DNA from: Candidatus Sulfopaludibacter sp.
Lineage (GTDB): Bacteria > Acidobacteriota > Terriglobia > Bryobacterales > Bryobacteraceae
Length of the DNA: 53,534 nt
Reading direction: 5' to 3'
Assembly: GCA_031292755.1 (NCBI GenBank)
Contig: JARLGM010000026.1
Coordinates: 1 to 53,534, forward strand
In this document: positions 8,733 through 16,744 of the stretch, in pieces
Numbering within the stretch: the first letter of the stretch is position 1
How the letters are laid out: each line of letters begins with the position of its first letter
Translations under genes and position numbers: made by a program
Notes under the pieces: generated by a model
What the model saw: only the letters and a program-made list of their open reading frames with translations
The model's database searches: none
What the model was told of the DNA's origin: nothing

Positions 8733-9221
8733 ATGCTGGGAACGCTAGGCACCTCGGAGATGATTTTCATCTTCCTCCTGGCGCTTGTCCTGTTCGGTCC
8801 GAAAAAACTGCCGGAAATCGGACGCACCATCGGGAAAGCCATAACCGAATTCCGCAGAGCTTCCAGCGAGCTGAAAACCACGTTTGACCGGGAAGTCAGA
8901 GCGCTGGAACAAGAAGCAAAACTGTCGGAAGTCACCGACCAGTTTCAACACGATACGTACAATTACGACTACTCGTCGTATGAAGCCACGTCCGAAGGCG
9001 CATACGGCGACAATTACGATTCCCACGCTATCGAACCACCCACTGCAAGCGCATCCGCAACTCAGGACGCTGAATCTCCGTCTGCCGACGCCATAGAAGG
9101 CACTATCGCCCAGGGCTCTGAAATCGCCGAATCGGAGGAGTCGCAGTATTCCTCGTCCGAATCCGCCGGTCAACCGGAGCACACGGCCGCCTCTTCCTCG
9201 CCGGCGGAACACAACGCATAG
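8733..9221 (+). CDS. tatA: Twin-arginine translocase subunit TatA/TatB
   Basis: The 162-residue protein has one N-terminal membrane helix (SEMIFIFLLALVLFGPKKLP), the conserved FGPKKLPEIGRTIG hinge and an amphipathic helix (KAITEFRRASSELK). TatA family proteins oligomerise in the cytoplasmic membrane to move folded proteins with RR signal peptides. The tail after about residue 70 is long, acidic and Ser/Glu-rich, longer than most TatA and more like TatB. Only one such gene precedes tatC, so it may serve both roles. GGGAGGA precedes the ATG. tatC follows after 3 nt. Confidence 0.92.
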   Translation: MLGTLGTSEMIFIFLLALVLFGPKKLPEIGRTIGKAITEFRRASSELKTTFDREVRALEQEAKLSEVTDQFQHDTYNYDYSSYEATSEGAYGDNYDSHAIEPPTASASATQDAESPSADAIEGTIAQGSEIAESEESQYSSSESAGQPEHTAASSSPAEHNA

Positions 9222-9224
9222 CGA

Positions 9225-10259
9225 ATGAGTTCATCTGAAGGAACCCCCGGGGCTGGACTGCCCCAGTTAGGCAGTGCGTCCGGCACCGGGCCGGTCGACG
9301 CCATTGAGAAATTGCGGCGTCGTATCGGCGCGGCCGGGGGTGCTCCTCCCCCACCTCCCACCGGCGGAGGGGAAGACGAGGACGATGACGGCATGCTCCG
9401 CATGTCCTTCCTGGAACATCTGGAAGAACTGCGTTCGCGCATCATTCGCTCCATGATCGGCATTGGCGTGGCCTTCACCGTCAGTCTCCTTTTCAGCAGC
9501 ACGCTGTGGAATTTCGTGCGGCAGCCGGCCAGGATCGCTTTGACCAGCCTGGGCTATGACCCGGACCTGTATGTGATCTCTCCCATGGAGGGATTCAATA
9601 TCGTCTGGTTCAAGCTGCCCCTGGTTTGCTCCATATTCCTGGCTTTTCCTTGGGTGCTTTACCAGGTTTGGGCGTTTATTTCCCCTGGCCTTTACCGGCG
9701 GGAAAGAAGATGGGCGGCTCCATTTATCCTCAGTTCCAGCGGACTGTTCCTGTTGGGCGGCTGCTTTGCGTATTTTGTGGTATTTAAATACGGGCTGACT
9801 TTTCTCTTAGGCATCGAGCACGGAAATGGCGTAAAGGCCATGGTCAGCATCACCGAATATTTCGATCTGTTTGTGAATGTGATGCTCGGCGTAGGAGTGG
9901 TTTTTGAGCTTCCGGTGCTGATTTTCTTTCTAACTCTGCTGAGAATCGTTACGCCGGGATTTCTGATTCGGCATAGCCGGTATGCCATTCTGATCATTTT
10001 CATCATCGCCGCGGTGGTCACGCCCACGCCCGATGTCTTCAACATGATGCTCTTTGCGCTGCCGATGTGCGGGCTGTTCTATGTCGGTATCTTTGCCGGA
10101 TACTTGCTAGTACTCAATCGCGAGCAGCGGAAATTCCCCTGGAAAATGGTAGTAACCATTAGTGCGGGCGTACTGTTGCTACTAGCGGCGGGAATATACC
10201 TTGCCATTACCAAGGGCTGGCTCAAGCTGGTACCACACTGGCCGTTTCTGATTCGATAG
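9225..10259 (+). CDS. tatC: Twin-arginine translocase subunit TatC, extended at both ends
   Basis: TatC is the membrane receptor for twin-arginine signal peptides. The family start is SFLEHLEELRSRIIRSM near residue 61, followed by six membrane segments with SPMEGF, FPWVLYQVWAFISPGLYRRE and ITEYFDLF, and the TP-x-PD loop (VVTPTPDVFNM). Length is 344 residues against about 250 for most TatC. The first 58 residues are Gly/Pro-rich with an acidic run (GGGEDEDDDG) and are not part of the normal fold. A seventh hydrophobic segment follows near 309-328. The extensions could be lineage-specific. It is the second gene of the tat operon. Confidence 0.94.
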   Translation: MSSSEGTPGAGLPQLGSASGTGPVDAIEKLRRRIGAAGGAPPPPPTGGGEDEDDDGMLRMSFLEHLEELRSRIIRSMIGIGVAFTVSLLFSSTLWNFVRQPARIALTSLGYDPDLYVISPMEGFNIVWFKLPLVCSIFLAFPWVLYQVWAFISPGLYRRERRWAAPFILSSSGLFLLGGCFAYFVVFKYGLTFLLGIEHGNGVKAMVSITEYFDLFVNVMLGVGVVFELPVLIFFLTLLRIVTPGFLIRHSRYAILIIFIIAAVVTPTPDVFNMMLFALPMCGLFYVGIFAGYLLVLNREQRKFPWKMVVTISAGVLLLLAAGIYLAITKGWLKLVPHWPFLIR

Positions 10260-10303
10260 CAGCCATTTTCGCTAGAATTGAATTGCGCATCCGATGTAAC
10301 ATT

Positions 10304-10334
10304 CTGTTTACCGTGTTCCTCGCACGGTAAACAG
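10304..10334. repeat. 12-bp-arm inverted repeat upstream of the small basic protein gene
   Basis: CTGTTTACCGTG (10304-10315) and CACGGTAAACAG (10323-10334) are exact reverse complements around a 7-nt loop. The hairpin lies 45 nt after the tatC stop and 16 nt before ATG 10350. No T-run follows. It may terminate the tat transcript or act as an operator or leader hairpin for the next gene. Confidence 0.7.
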
Positions 10335-10349
10335 CCGATTTGTGATGCG

Positions 10350-10592
10350 ATGGATCTATACAAAGCGATTCAGGACTTATACGCCGAGAAAGAAAAACTT
10401 GAGCGCGTAATTGCTTCCCTGGAAGAATTACAAAGGACGGCCGGAGCGGTTCCTGCAATTGCCAAAACCAGCCGCCGTGGCCGAAAATCCATGAGCCCGG
10501 CGGAGCGCGAAGAGGTATCGGAGCGCATGAAACGGTATTGGGCGGGACGCCGCAGTCAGAAGCAGCCGAAACACGGAGCGGACGGACAATAG
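10350..10592 (+). CDS. Small basic coiled-coil protein, function unknown
   Basis: This 80-residue protein has a helical N-terminal half suited to a short coiled coil (LYAEKEKLERVIASLEELQ) and a very basic C-terminal half (RRGRKSMSPAEREEVSERMK, then RYWAGRRSQKQPK). Similar small proteins with an RRGRK segment recur in Acidobacteriota, where they are annotated as hypothetical. The RGR core resembles an AT-hook, so DNA or RNA binding is a guess. ATG 10350 fits the start of the conserved helix. An upstream in-frame start would cover the inverted repeat. Confidence 0.65.
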   Translation: MDLYKAIQDLYAEKEKLERVIASLEELQRTAGAVPAIAKTSRRGRKSMSPAEREEVSERMKRYWAGRRSQKQPKHGADGQ

Positions 10593-10616
10593 TCTTACTG
10601 CCCCTACGTCCTGCTT

Positions 10617-11336
10617 TTAGGTGTTTTCGGGTTTAAAATACCAAAGCCAGAAATACTGCTCTCCGGCCCCGTTGTGGTAGCGCATTTCAAAACCGCACCG
10701 GCGCGCCATTTCGCGCGCTTCCTGTTCCGTGAAAGTTGCGCCCACCCAGCTATTGCCCGGATCGATACCGGGGAGGGGCGCACCTTGCACCTGAAATTTG
10801 AATAAGCCGCCGGGGCGCAGCAGGCGGTGCGCCTCCCGCACGTAATTTTCAATAATCTCGCGGCTGGGAATGTGCTGAAATACCATGGTGGAAAAGGCAA
10901 AATCCACCTGCACGCCCGCGCCGATGCCAAGACGATTCCACCAGTGCCGCCGTACCGCCGAGAGGTCCTTTCCGTTGTTGCGATAGATCCGCGCGTGGGG
11001 AAAATCGCGCACCGCCTGACGGGCGCGCTTGGCCATTTCGCGGCTTATATCCACGGCGCAAACCGCTCCGAAAAAGCCCGCAAAGGCCCGGGTGACGCGG
11101 CCCGCACCGCATCCGATCTCCAGCACGGTCATCTCTTTCGGATCGCGCCCGCGGCAGATGTTGGCCAGATCGTTCAGGATGTCTTCCCGCATGGTGATCT
11201 CGCCCGATTCGTAGAACTCCTCGTCAGTCCACACGCGCTGCCCCGTGACTACGTAATGGCGGGCGTTCTCGCGCGCTCGCTGGTCCCAATCGCGCCGCAT
11301 TTTTCGCAGTTGCCGGATGATCTGAGGACTCGCCAT
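10617..11336 (-). CDS. Class I SAM-dependent methyltransferase
   Basis: The 239-residue cytoplasmic protein shows the class I methyltransferase fold. Motif I is VLEIGCGAGRVTRAFA (about residues 70-85), the acidic end of the second strand is AVDIS, motif IV is around FAFSTMVFQHIP, and RLLRPGGLFKFQV is the post-motif strand. This Methyltransf_11/25-like layout does not reveal the substrate. It is read toward the small basic protein gene (convergent) and away from the tRNA. No partner gene suggests a pathway. Confidence 0.85.
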   Translation of the reverse strand: MASPQIIRQLRKMRRDWDQRARENARHYVVTGQRVWTDEEFYESGEITMREDILNDLANICRGRDPKEMTVLEIGCGAGRVTRAFAGFFGAVCAVDISREMAKRARQAVRDFPHARIYRNNGKDLSAVRRHWWNRLGIGAGVQVDFAFSTMVFQHIPSREIIENYVREAHRLLRPGGLFKFQVQGAPLPGIDPGNSWVGATFTEQEAREMARRCGFEMRYHNGAGEQYFWLWYFKPENT

Positions 11337-11337
11337 T

Positions 11338-11346
11338 TGTTATATT
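11338..11346 (+). promoter_or_regulatory. Possible extended -10 promoter for tRNA-Ala
   Basis: TG-T-TATATT (11338-11346) matches an extended -10 element 23 nt before the mature tRNA 5' end. The -35 region is poor, as is common with extended -10 promoters. The site overlaps the region just upstream of the divergent methyltransferase gene. Confidence 0.4.
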
Positions 11347-11369
11347 GTAAATACCTGCCACACTCGTGT

Positions 11370-11445
11370 GGGCGAGTAGCTCAGCTGGGAGAGCACGGCG
11401 TTCGCAACGCCGGGGTCGTGGGTTCGAATCCCATCTCGTCCACCA
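11370..11445 (+). tRNA. tRNA-Ala, anticodon CGC
   Basis: The 76-nt cloverleaf has a 7-bp acceptor stem (GGGCGAG with CTCGTCC) including the G3:U70 pair that is the alanine identity signal. The D-arm is GCTC/GAGC, the anticodon stem CGGCG/CGCCG holds loop TTCGCAA (anticodon CGC, reads GCG), and the T-loop is TTCGAAT. CCA is encoded in the DNA. Confidence 0.97.
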
Positions 11446-11463
11446 TTCGCTATCCTGAAATAC

Positions 11464-11865
11464 ATGAAACGCCGTGAACTGCTGGGTATCGCCGCCGCCG
11501 TGCCGCTTTTTGCCGAGGGAGCGCTGCCGCTCCCCGATTCGGTGGTGGATGCGAACCAGGCCAAGGTGACCCACGAGCCCTTTGGAGACACCCGGATTTT
11601 TTTCGAAGGGCCCACCGGACAACTCAACTCGATGACCGCCGGCAGTCTCCGGCTGAATCCCGGAATGGAGCCGCACCCGCCGCACCAGCATCCTGAAGAA
11701 GAGTTCATGATCGTGACCGAGGGGCACGGTGAGATTCTGGTGGATGGCAAAATACACCCGGTGGGGCCGGGCAGCATGATGTACTCGGCATCCAACCGCC
11801 TGCACGGCATCAAAAACACCGGGAAAAATCCGCTGCTCTTTTATTTCTACAAGTGGCGGAAATAG
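11464..11865 (+). CDS. Exported single-domain cupin
   Basis: The 133-residue protein has an N-terminal RR motif (MKRRELLGIAAAVPLF) that looks like a short Tat signal, then a small cupin barrel. Cupin motif 1 appears as HPPHQHPEEEF (H71, H74, H76 and a Glu), motif 2 as GPGSMMYSASNRLHGIKN with a histidine. This gives a normal metal site. Cupins of this type bind small molecules or act as sugar or dioxygenase-like enzymes; the substrate cannot be told. It begins 18 nt after the tRNA and could be read from the same promoter. Confidence 0.85.
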   Translation: MKRRELLGIAAAVPLFAEGALPLPDSVVDANQAKVTHEPFGDTRIFFEGPTGQLNSMTAGSLRLNPGMEPHPPHQHPEEEFMIVTEGHGEILVDGKIHPVGPGSMMYSASNRLHGIKNTGKNPLLFYFYKWRK

Positions 11866-11935
11866 CGTTCGGTACTCGTGGGACCTTCGTCTCATAGTCC
11901 CGCGCAGGGTAATACTGGAACCGTCATAGTTGCAG

Positions 11936-13135
11936 TTACGCAACTAACGCCGGAGTACGGTGCCGGCGCACCGCGAGCGCCATCCCGCCGAGCACAAGTC
12001 CTGCAAAGAGCCCGGCCATCACCATCGCCAGGCGGTTCGGTGTGAAGGCGCGCTCCGGCAGGCTGGGAGGATCCAGCAGTTCGACCGCACCGGTTCTTCC
12101 TACGGCTGCCTTCAACACTGCCTGCGCCCTGTAGCGATCCGGATAATCGAAACTCACCAGGCAGACGTTTCCTATCGGCGCGTGGATATCCTTCACCGCC
12201 AAGCTCCGTTGCATCCGCTCGAGTGCGTTCCGCTCTTTGGGATACAAGCCGAACTGCGCGATCAGCGATTGCAGATACGCGCGGTCGTTGACCACGGCCA
12301 TGGCCGCCTGTCCCGGGTCGCCCGCCTTGCTGCGCAGCACCGCCACCGAGCGGAATTGATCCGGAATCAGATACGTCGCCGGCAACACAGCGGCTGCCAC
12401 CAGCAAGCCCGCCAGCGGAATCAGCGGCCATCGCCGGATTCCCAGCAGCACCAGGCCCGCCGCCATTCCCAGGAGGAGGCCTGCTGCAAGCCACGCGGGA
12501 CGATTGGGCGAGAATGCCCTTTGCGGCAGGCTGGCCGGGTCCAACACTTCCAGGGGCGCCGAGTCCTTCAGTGCATCGACGAATTGCGATGTGAGCTCGC
12601 CGGTGACCGCCTGCGCTGTCCGCGGCTCTTCACCGTTGAAGGCGATCGAAAAGGCCAGCCCCGGGTCCTGCGATTGCGGCCGGGTGAGCATTCGGATCTG
12701 AATCTGCCGGTTCCGCAGGTTCTGGACAATCTCTTCCAGCGGCGCGCGCTTTCTTTGCTCCGGGTATAGATCGTACTTCTGAATTACCGCGGCCAGCGAC
12801 CGGCGGCTCAGGATCGCCTCTTCGGCCTTGGTCAGTTTCTCCAGCCGCTCCTCCAGCGGCGCCGGCGCCATGCGCAGCACCGCGATCGACTGGTATTCGC
12901 TGGGCGTGCGCCAGGCCGCCACGCCCGCGATCAGCAGCCCCGTCAGCCCGCACGCGCTCGCGAAGCGCCACAATCCGCCCGATACAATCTGCATCTTCAT
13001 CGCTCCCTTGCAAATGTCCACGAATTCCAGCCACCCGCCTCCGGTGTCTTCGATCAGTGCGTCCAGTTCGGCGCCGTAACGCGCCCGCCAGGCGGACGGA
13101 TATAGTGCAGCCGCGCATCGCAGGAGTGTCTTCAT
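11936..13135 (-). CDS. Membrane protein with two tandem Wzz-like modules, PadR partner
   Basis: The 399-residue protein begins with LYPSAWRARYGAELDALIED, a segment typical of proteins encoded next to PadR regulators in Acidobacteriota. Two similar halves follow, each shaped like a chain-length determinant (Wzz): a membrane helix, a loop starting with EYQSIAVLRM or QFRSVAVLRS, a helical stretch (YDLYPEQRKRAPLE; FGLYPKERNALERM), and a closing LLDPPSLPERAFTPNR or VLDPASLPQRAFSPNR before the next membrane helix. Four membrane helices are seen. In Wzz proteins the periplasmic part sets polysaccharide length; here that is only analogy. The start overlaps the padR stop by 4 bp, so translation is coupled. 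Confidence 0.75.
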   Translation of the reverse strand: MKTLLRCAAALYPSAWRARYGAELDALIEDTGGGWLEFVDICKGAMKMQIVSGGLWRFASACGLTGLLIAGVAAWRTPSEYQSIAVLRMAPAPLEERLEKLTKAEEAILSRRSLAAVIQKYDLYPEQRKRAPLEEIVQNLRNRQIQIRMLTRPQSQDPGLAFSIAFNGEEPRTAQAVTGELTSQFVDALKDSAPLEVLDPASLPQRAFSPNRPAWLAAGLLLGMAAGLVLLGIRRWPLIPLAGLLVAAAVLPATYLIPDQFRSVAVLRSKAGDPGQAAMAVVNDRAYLQSLIAQFGLYPKERNALERMQRSLAVKDIHAPIGNVCLVSFDYPDRYRAQAVLKAAVGRTGAVELLDPPSLPERAFTPNRLAMVMAGLFAGLVLGGMALAVRRHRTPALVA

Positions 13136-13419
13136 GCGTGTTTGAGCCGCCGCTGCGCCACCTTCACCACGTGATCCAGGCTGGTCACCTGCGCTTCCAG
13201 ATGCTGCCGTCCGGCGCCCGTGATGGCATAGGGCTGGCGCCGGTCACGCGCACCCGTGGCGCGGATCCAGCCCCGCTCCTCCAGGCGCGTAATGGCGCCA
13301 TACAGCGTCCCCGGCCCCAACCGCACGCCGGCGAATTTCTGGATGTCTTCCATCATGGCGTAGCCATGCTTTTCGCCACCGGCGAGGCTCGCCAGCACCA
13401 GCAAAGTCGGATCCGTCAC
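13132..13419 (-). CDS. PadR-family transcriptional regulator
   Basis: The 95-residue winged-helix repressor has the PadR core: LLVLASLAGGEKHGYAMMED, GPGTLYGAITRLEERGWI and RRQPYAITGAGR. It starts with GTG 13419. PadR proteins repress nearby genes and release DNA on ligand binding. The next gene starts inside its stop codon (ATGA overlap), and an inverted repeat lies just upstream. It probably controls the Wzz-like gene and itself. The C-terminal extension is short, as in the two-helix subgroup. Confidence 0.9.
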   Translation of the reverse strand: MTDPTLLVLASLAGGEKHGYAMMEDIQKFAGVRLGPGTLYGAITRLEERGWIRATGARDRRQPYAITGAGRQHLEAQVTSLDHVVKVAQRRLKHA

Positions 13420-13423
13420 AGAT

Positions 13424-13455
13424 ATTACGCCTCACGTAGTATCGTATGGCGTAAT
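13424..13455. promoter_or_regulatory. Putative PadR operator
   Basis: ATTACGCC (13424-13431) and GGCGTAAT (13448-13455) are exact reverse complements 16 bp apart, ending 5 bp before the GTG start of padR. CGTA recurs inside (13434, 13443 and 13450). This placement fits an autoregulatory operator; binding is inferred. Confidence 0.55.
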
Positions 13456-13488
13456 AGGGTTGTTGTCAAGAGGCGCGTGAGGCGCCCG

Positions 13489-14241
13489 TCAATTCTCCGA
13501 AGGTCTCTCGGCGTGGTCCACGATGAAGACTTCGAACGGCGCCTTGGCCGGGATCAGCTTCAGCCCCAATTGCTCCTGAACAATCGCGAACAATGCGCCC
13601 AGATCCCCCTCGCGCGCCGCTGCGGGAGCGGATTTCAGCACGATGTCATACGTCCCCGCGATGCCGGTCCGGTCGACTACCGGCAGGTCGATTCCGCGCA
13701 ATCGCCCGAACATCTGGCCGAATTCCGCCAGGGATGCGTCCTCGAACACGAAGCTGTCGTTCCGCACTTTCGGCAGCGATTCGGCGGCGTGAACGGGAGT
13801 CGCGCCCGCGTGGGGAGGCGGAAGTTTGGGCCCGCCTTTAGCGATCGCCAGTTCGTACGCGGGCAGCATCCTGGTCTCCCGGTGAAGTACCAGCTTGAAT
13901 CTTCTGGCCAGCAACTCCTGAAGCATGACCCTCAGTTCGCTGACCGGCACGGGAGCGCCCGTTCTGGCGAGAATGTCGTAGCTATCCGCGCTCAGGTGCT
14001 CTGACGGAATCTGAAAAGGCGCTACGCCATAAGCCCACTGCACACACTCGCGCAGCCCGACATTCCACATGCTGAGGCTGGTCGGAGTGTGCTCGATGCG
14101 GGAACGGTTGCCCCCCTCGCGTGCCGCCGAAATGGCGGCGGGCTTAATGGACGCCGCCTCGAAGGCCGCAGGGGACAGTCCCACCATCATCGGAGCCGCA
14201 GCCAGGAAAATAGCCGCTGCCGCGTCGAACCGGAACACCAT
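13489..14241 (-). CDS. TIGR03435-family exported protein (third copy)
   Basis: This 250-residue protein begins with a signal peptide (AAAAIFLAAAPMMVGLSPA) and the family start AFEAASIKPA. The usual segments follow: SMWNVGLRECVQWAYGVAPF, ELRVMLQELLARRFKLVLHR, and the C-terminal GTYDIVLKSAP, VQEQLGLKLIPAKAP and FIVDHAERPSEN. TIGR03435 function is unknown. Unlike the copies at 1-927 and 2361, this one has no M56 or BlaI neighbour; the nearest regulator is the PadR gene upstream. It reads toward the padR operator with no sign of damage. Confidence 0.85.
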   Translation of the reverse strand: MVFRFDAAAAIFLAAAPMMVGLSPAAFEAASIKPAAISAAREGGNRSRIEHTPTSLSMWNVGLRECVQWAYGVAPFQIPSEHLSADSYDILARTGAPVPVSELRVMLQELLARRFKLVLHRETRMLPAYELAIAKGGPKLPPPHAGATPVHAAESLPKVRNDSFVFEDASLAEFGQMFGRLRGIDLPVVDRTGIAGTYDIVLKSAPAAAREGDLGALFAIVQEQLGLKLIPAKAPFEVFIVDHAERPSEN

Positions 14242-14318
14242 GCCATTCAGTCTACTCTCGGACGGTCCTGTCCCCGATCCCTCGCCACTCTGTTACTATT
14301 GACCGTTCCGGAGGAAAA

Positions 14319-15728
14319 TTGAAGCTCACATTCTGGGGTGCGGCCGGTCAGGTCACCGGATCGATGCACCGGGTCGAGGCTGCCGGGAAGCGCCTCCTGC
14401 TGGATTGCGGCATGAATCAGGGACGCCGCAAAGAATCCGACGAGAAGAATCGCAATCTGCCGTTTGCGGGCTCCTCCATCGACGCCGTGGTGCTATCTCA
14501 TGCCCACATCGACCACAGCGGCAATCTTCCGACTCTGGTCAAGAGCGGATTCGCCGGGCCGATTTATGCCACGCCGGCCACGGTGGATCTGTGCAACTGG
14601 ATGTTGCGCGACACCGCGCATATTCAGGAGCACGACGCCGAATTCCTGAACAAGCGGCACGAGCATCGTAAATCCATGGGCCTGGAAGACGGCCACGTGG
14701 TGCCGCTTTACACCATGGAGGACGCGGAGCGGACCCTGCCGCTGTTTCGCCCGGTGTCGTACCACGAGCCGCACGAGCTGGCCGGCGGATTGAACTATAC
14801 GGCGTACGACGCGGGACATATCCTGGGCTCTTCCTGCGTGGTCCTCACCGACTCCACCGCTGCCGCGCCCGTGCGCCTGGCTTTTTCGGGCGATGTGGGC
14901 CGCCCCGGCCTGCCCATCATCCGCGACCCCGAGCCGCTGCCCCCGGCCGAATACCTCATCATGGAAAGCACCTACGGCGGCCGTCTGCACAAGAGCTCCA
15001 GCCATGTAGTCAACAAACTGGCGGACGTGGTAAATCGCACAGCGCACCGCGGAGGCCGCATCATTGTGCCGGCGTTCGCGGTGGGCCGTGTGCAGCAACT
15101 GGTGGTGCTGTTGCATCAGCTTGCCGACGAAAAGCACATTCCCAACATCCCCATCTTCGTGGACAGCCCGCTGGCCGTGAACGTGACCGAGGTGCACCGG
15201 GCGCATCCGGAGTGCTTCAACGCCGAGACGTACCGCTACCTGACCAATCACGAAGATCCGTTCGGTTTCCGCCGCCTGCAATACGTCGGCACGGCCGAGG
15301 ATTCCAAGAAGCTGAACGATCTCCGCATGCCCTTTGTGGTGATTTCGGCTTCGGGGATGTGTGAAGCCGGGCGCATCCTGCACCATCTGCGCAACGGCAT
15401 CGAGGACCCGCGCAATACCGTGCTAATCACCGGTTTCCAGGCGCAGGACACGCTGGGGCGAAAGCTGGTGGAGAAATGGCCTGAGGTCCGGATCTTCGGC
15501 GAGCCGATGCGGGTACGGGCCGAAATCGCCAGCCTGGATGAGTTGAGCGCCCACGCCGATCAAGGCGAGCTGTTGGAGTGGATCCAGCCACTGGTTCCTG
15601 CATTGCGCAAGGTGTTCCTGGTGCACGGGGAACCGGCGCAGGCGGCCACGCTATGCGGCCTGTTGCACACCAAATATGGCCTGGACGTCGTAGTGCCGGC
15701 GCCGGGACAGAGTTTCGAACTGCTTTAG
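14319..15728 (+). CDS. Beta-CASP metallo-beta-lactamase-fold ribonuclease-like protein
   Basis: The 469-residue cytoplasmic protein has the full nuclease fold. Metal ligands are in SHAHIDHSGN (H61, H63, D65, H66), AGHILGSS and FSGDVGRPG. The beta-CASP part has ESTYGGRLH, IIVPAFAVGRVQQLVVLLHQ, IFVDSPLAVNVTEV and ISASGMCEAGRILHHLRNG, and ELSAHADQGELLEWI and VFLVHGEPAQA close the site. Such YSH1-like proteins cut RNA in bacteria and archaea. The start is TTG 14319 with GGAGG at 14310-14314, which gives the conserved KLTFWGAAGQVTGS. It is a single gene with a small hairpin after the stop. Confidence 0.9.
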   Translation: MKLTFWGAAGQVTGSMHRVEAAGKRLLLDCGMNQGRRKESDEKNRNLPFAGSSIDAVVLSHAHIDHSGNLPTLVKSGFAGPIYATPATVDLCNWMLRDTAHIQEHDAEFLNKRHEHRKSMGLEDGHVVPLYTMEDAERTLPLFRPVSYHEPHELAGGLNYTAYDAGHILGSSCVVLTDSTAAAPVRLAFSGDVGRPGLPIIRDPEPLPPAEYLIMESTYGGRLHKSSSHVVNKLADVVNRTAHRGGRIIVPAFAVGRVQQLVVLLHQLADEKHIPNIPIFVDSPLAVNVTEVHRAHPECFNAETYRYLTNHEDPFGFRRLQYVGTAEDSKKLNDLRMPFVVISASGMCEAGRILHHLRNGIEDPRNTVLITGFQAQDTLGRKLVEKWPEVRIFGEPMRVRAEIASLDELSAHADQGELLEWIQPLVPALRKVFLVHGEPAQAATLCGLLHTKYGLDVVVPAPGQSFELL

Positions 15729-15738
15729 GATGTAACGA

Positions 15739-15756
15739 ATGGCCTGTCTGGGCCAT
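15739..15756. terminator. Possible small terminator hairpin after the beta-CASP gene
   Basis: ATGGCC (15739-15744) and GGCCAT (15751-15756) pair around TGTCTG, 11 nt after the stop codon. No T-run follows, so termination is uncertain. Confidence 0.3.
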
Positions 15757-15793
15757 CTATACTGAAAGTAGAAGATAAAGGAGTACCGCTGAC

Positions 15794-16681
15794 GTGAGTC
15801 CCACACCTAGCTACCAAGAGCCGCCGCAGCGCTCGGGCCTGATGATCGCCCTGGTCGCCGGCGCCATCATTGCCCTCGTGGGCGCTAACATTTACCTCTT
15901 CGTCCAGTTGGACCACATGAAGACCGACCTGGCCCAGACGCACGATAAGCTGCTGACGGAACTGAGCAATCTGCGCGACGCGTCCAGCGTCAACACGGCC
16001 TCGCAGCAGCGCCACCTGGAGACGTTGAAGGAAGAGTTGGAGGCTGCTCGCGCCCAGGCTCGCGACCAGGCCCGCACCATGTCGAGCCAGGCCAAAGCCG
16101 AAGCAGCGGCGCATGCCGATCAACTCGCCAGGCAACTCCAGGCCGAACAGGCCAAGGTGCAGCAGCAGGTTTCCAGCGAGATCAGCGACGTGAAGCAGAC
16201 CGCCTCCCAGGCCAATACCAAAATCGGTGAGGTTTCCTCGGATGTCGGTAATCTGCGCAGCCAGGCTACAGCCACCCAGTCGCAGCTCGATAAGACCATC
16301 ACCGACCTGAAGTCCACCAAGGGCGATCTGGGCGTGCAGAGCGGTCTCATTGCCACCAATGCCACCGAACTGGCCGCCCTCAGGCGGCTCGGCGAGCGCA
16401 ACTACTTCGAGTTCAAGCTGGGCAAGGAAGCCGAGAAGAAGCCGCAGCGCGTGGGCGACATCACCATCCAGGTCAAGAAGCTGGACCCCAAGAGAAACAA
16501 GTACACCATCAACGTGATGGCTGACGACAAGTTGACCGAAAAGAAGGATCGCAGCGTCAACGAGCCGATCCAGTTCTACACCAGCAAGGCGCACCAGCCT
16601 TACGAGATCGTCGTAAATTCCGTGCAGAAGAACATGCTGGTGGGTTATCTCTCCACCCCGAAAGATCAGACCACCCGTTAG
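15794..16681 (+). CDS. Membrane-anchored coiled-coil protein, function unknown
   Basis: The 295-residue protein has one membrane helix near residues 15-40 (GLMIALVAGAIIALVGANIYL), so most of it would be outside the cytoplasm. A long coiled-coil rich in Ala, Gln and Lys follows, to about residue 200. The C-terminal 90 residues (RNYFEFKLGKEAEKKPQRVG, DITIQVKKLDPKRNKYTINV) look beta-rich and end in a distinct small domain. GGAG near 15780 precedes the GTG start. The neighbours give no clear role; a cell-envelope or secretion function is only a guess. I do not recognise a family with a known function. Confidence 0.75.
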   Translation: MSPTPSYQEPPQRSGLMIALVAGAIIALVGANIYLFVQLDHMKTDLAQTHDKLLTELSNLRDASSVNTASQQRHLETLKEELEAARAQARDQARTMSSQAKAEAAAHADQLARQLQAEQAKVQQQVSSEISDVKQTASQANTKIGEVSSDVGNLRSQATATQSQLDKTITDLKSTKGDLGVQSGLIATNATELAALRRLGERNYFEFKLGKEAEKKPQRVGDITIQVKKLDPKRNKYTINVMADDKLTEKKDRSVNEPIQFYTSKAHQPYEIVVNSVQKNMLVGYLSTPKDQTTR

Positions 16682-16689
16682 CGAAAGGC

Positions 16690-16734
16690 GACAGACGCAT
16701 TTTTCCGCCGGCATCTGCGAAAGTGCGTCTGTCC
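16690..16734. terminator. Terminator-like inverted repeat, second copy of the GACAGACGCA palindrome
   Basis: GACAGACGCATTTTT (16690-16704) is identical to 5351-5365, and TGCGTCTGTCC (16724-16734) is identical to 5370-5380. GACAGACGCA and TGCGTCTGTC pair, with a larger, partly paired loop than at 5344. It lies between two genes that end toward each other (16681 and 16745), so it would serve as a bidirectional terminator. Confidence 0.65.
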
Positions 16735-16744
16735 GCCATTTGGG

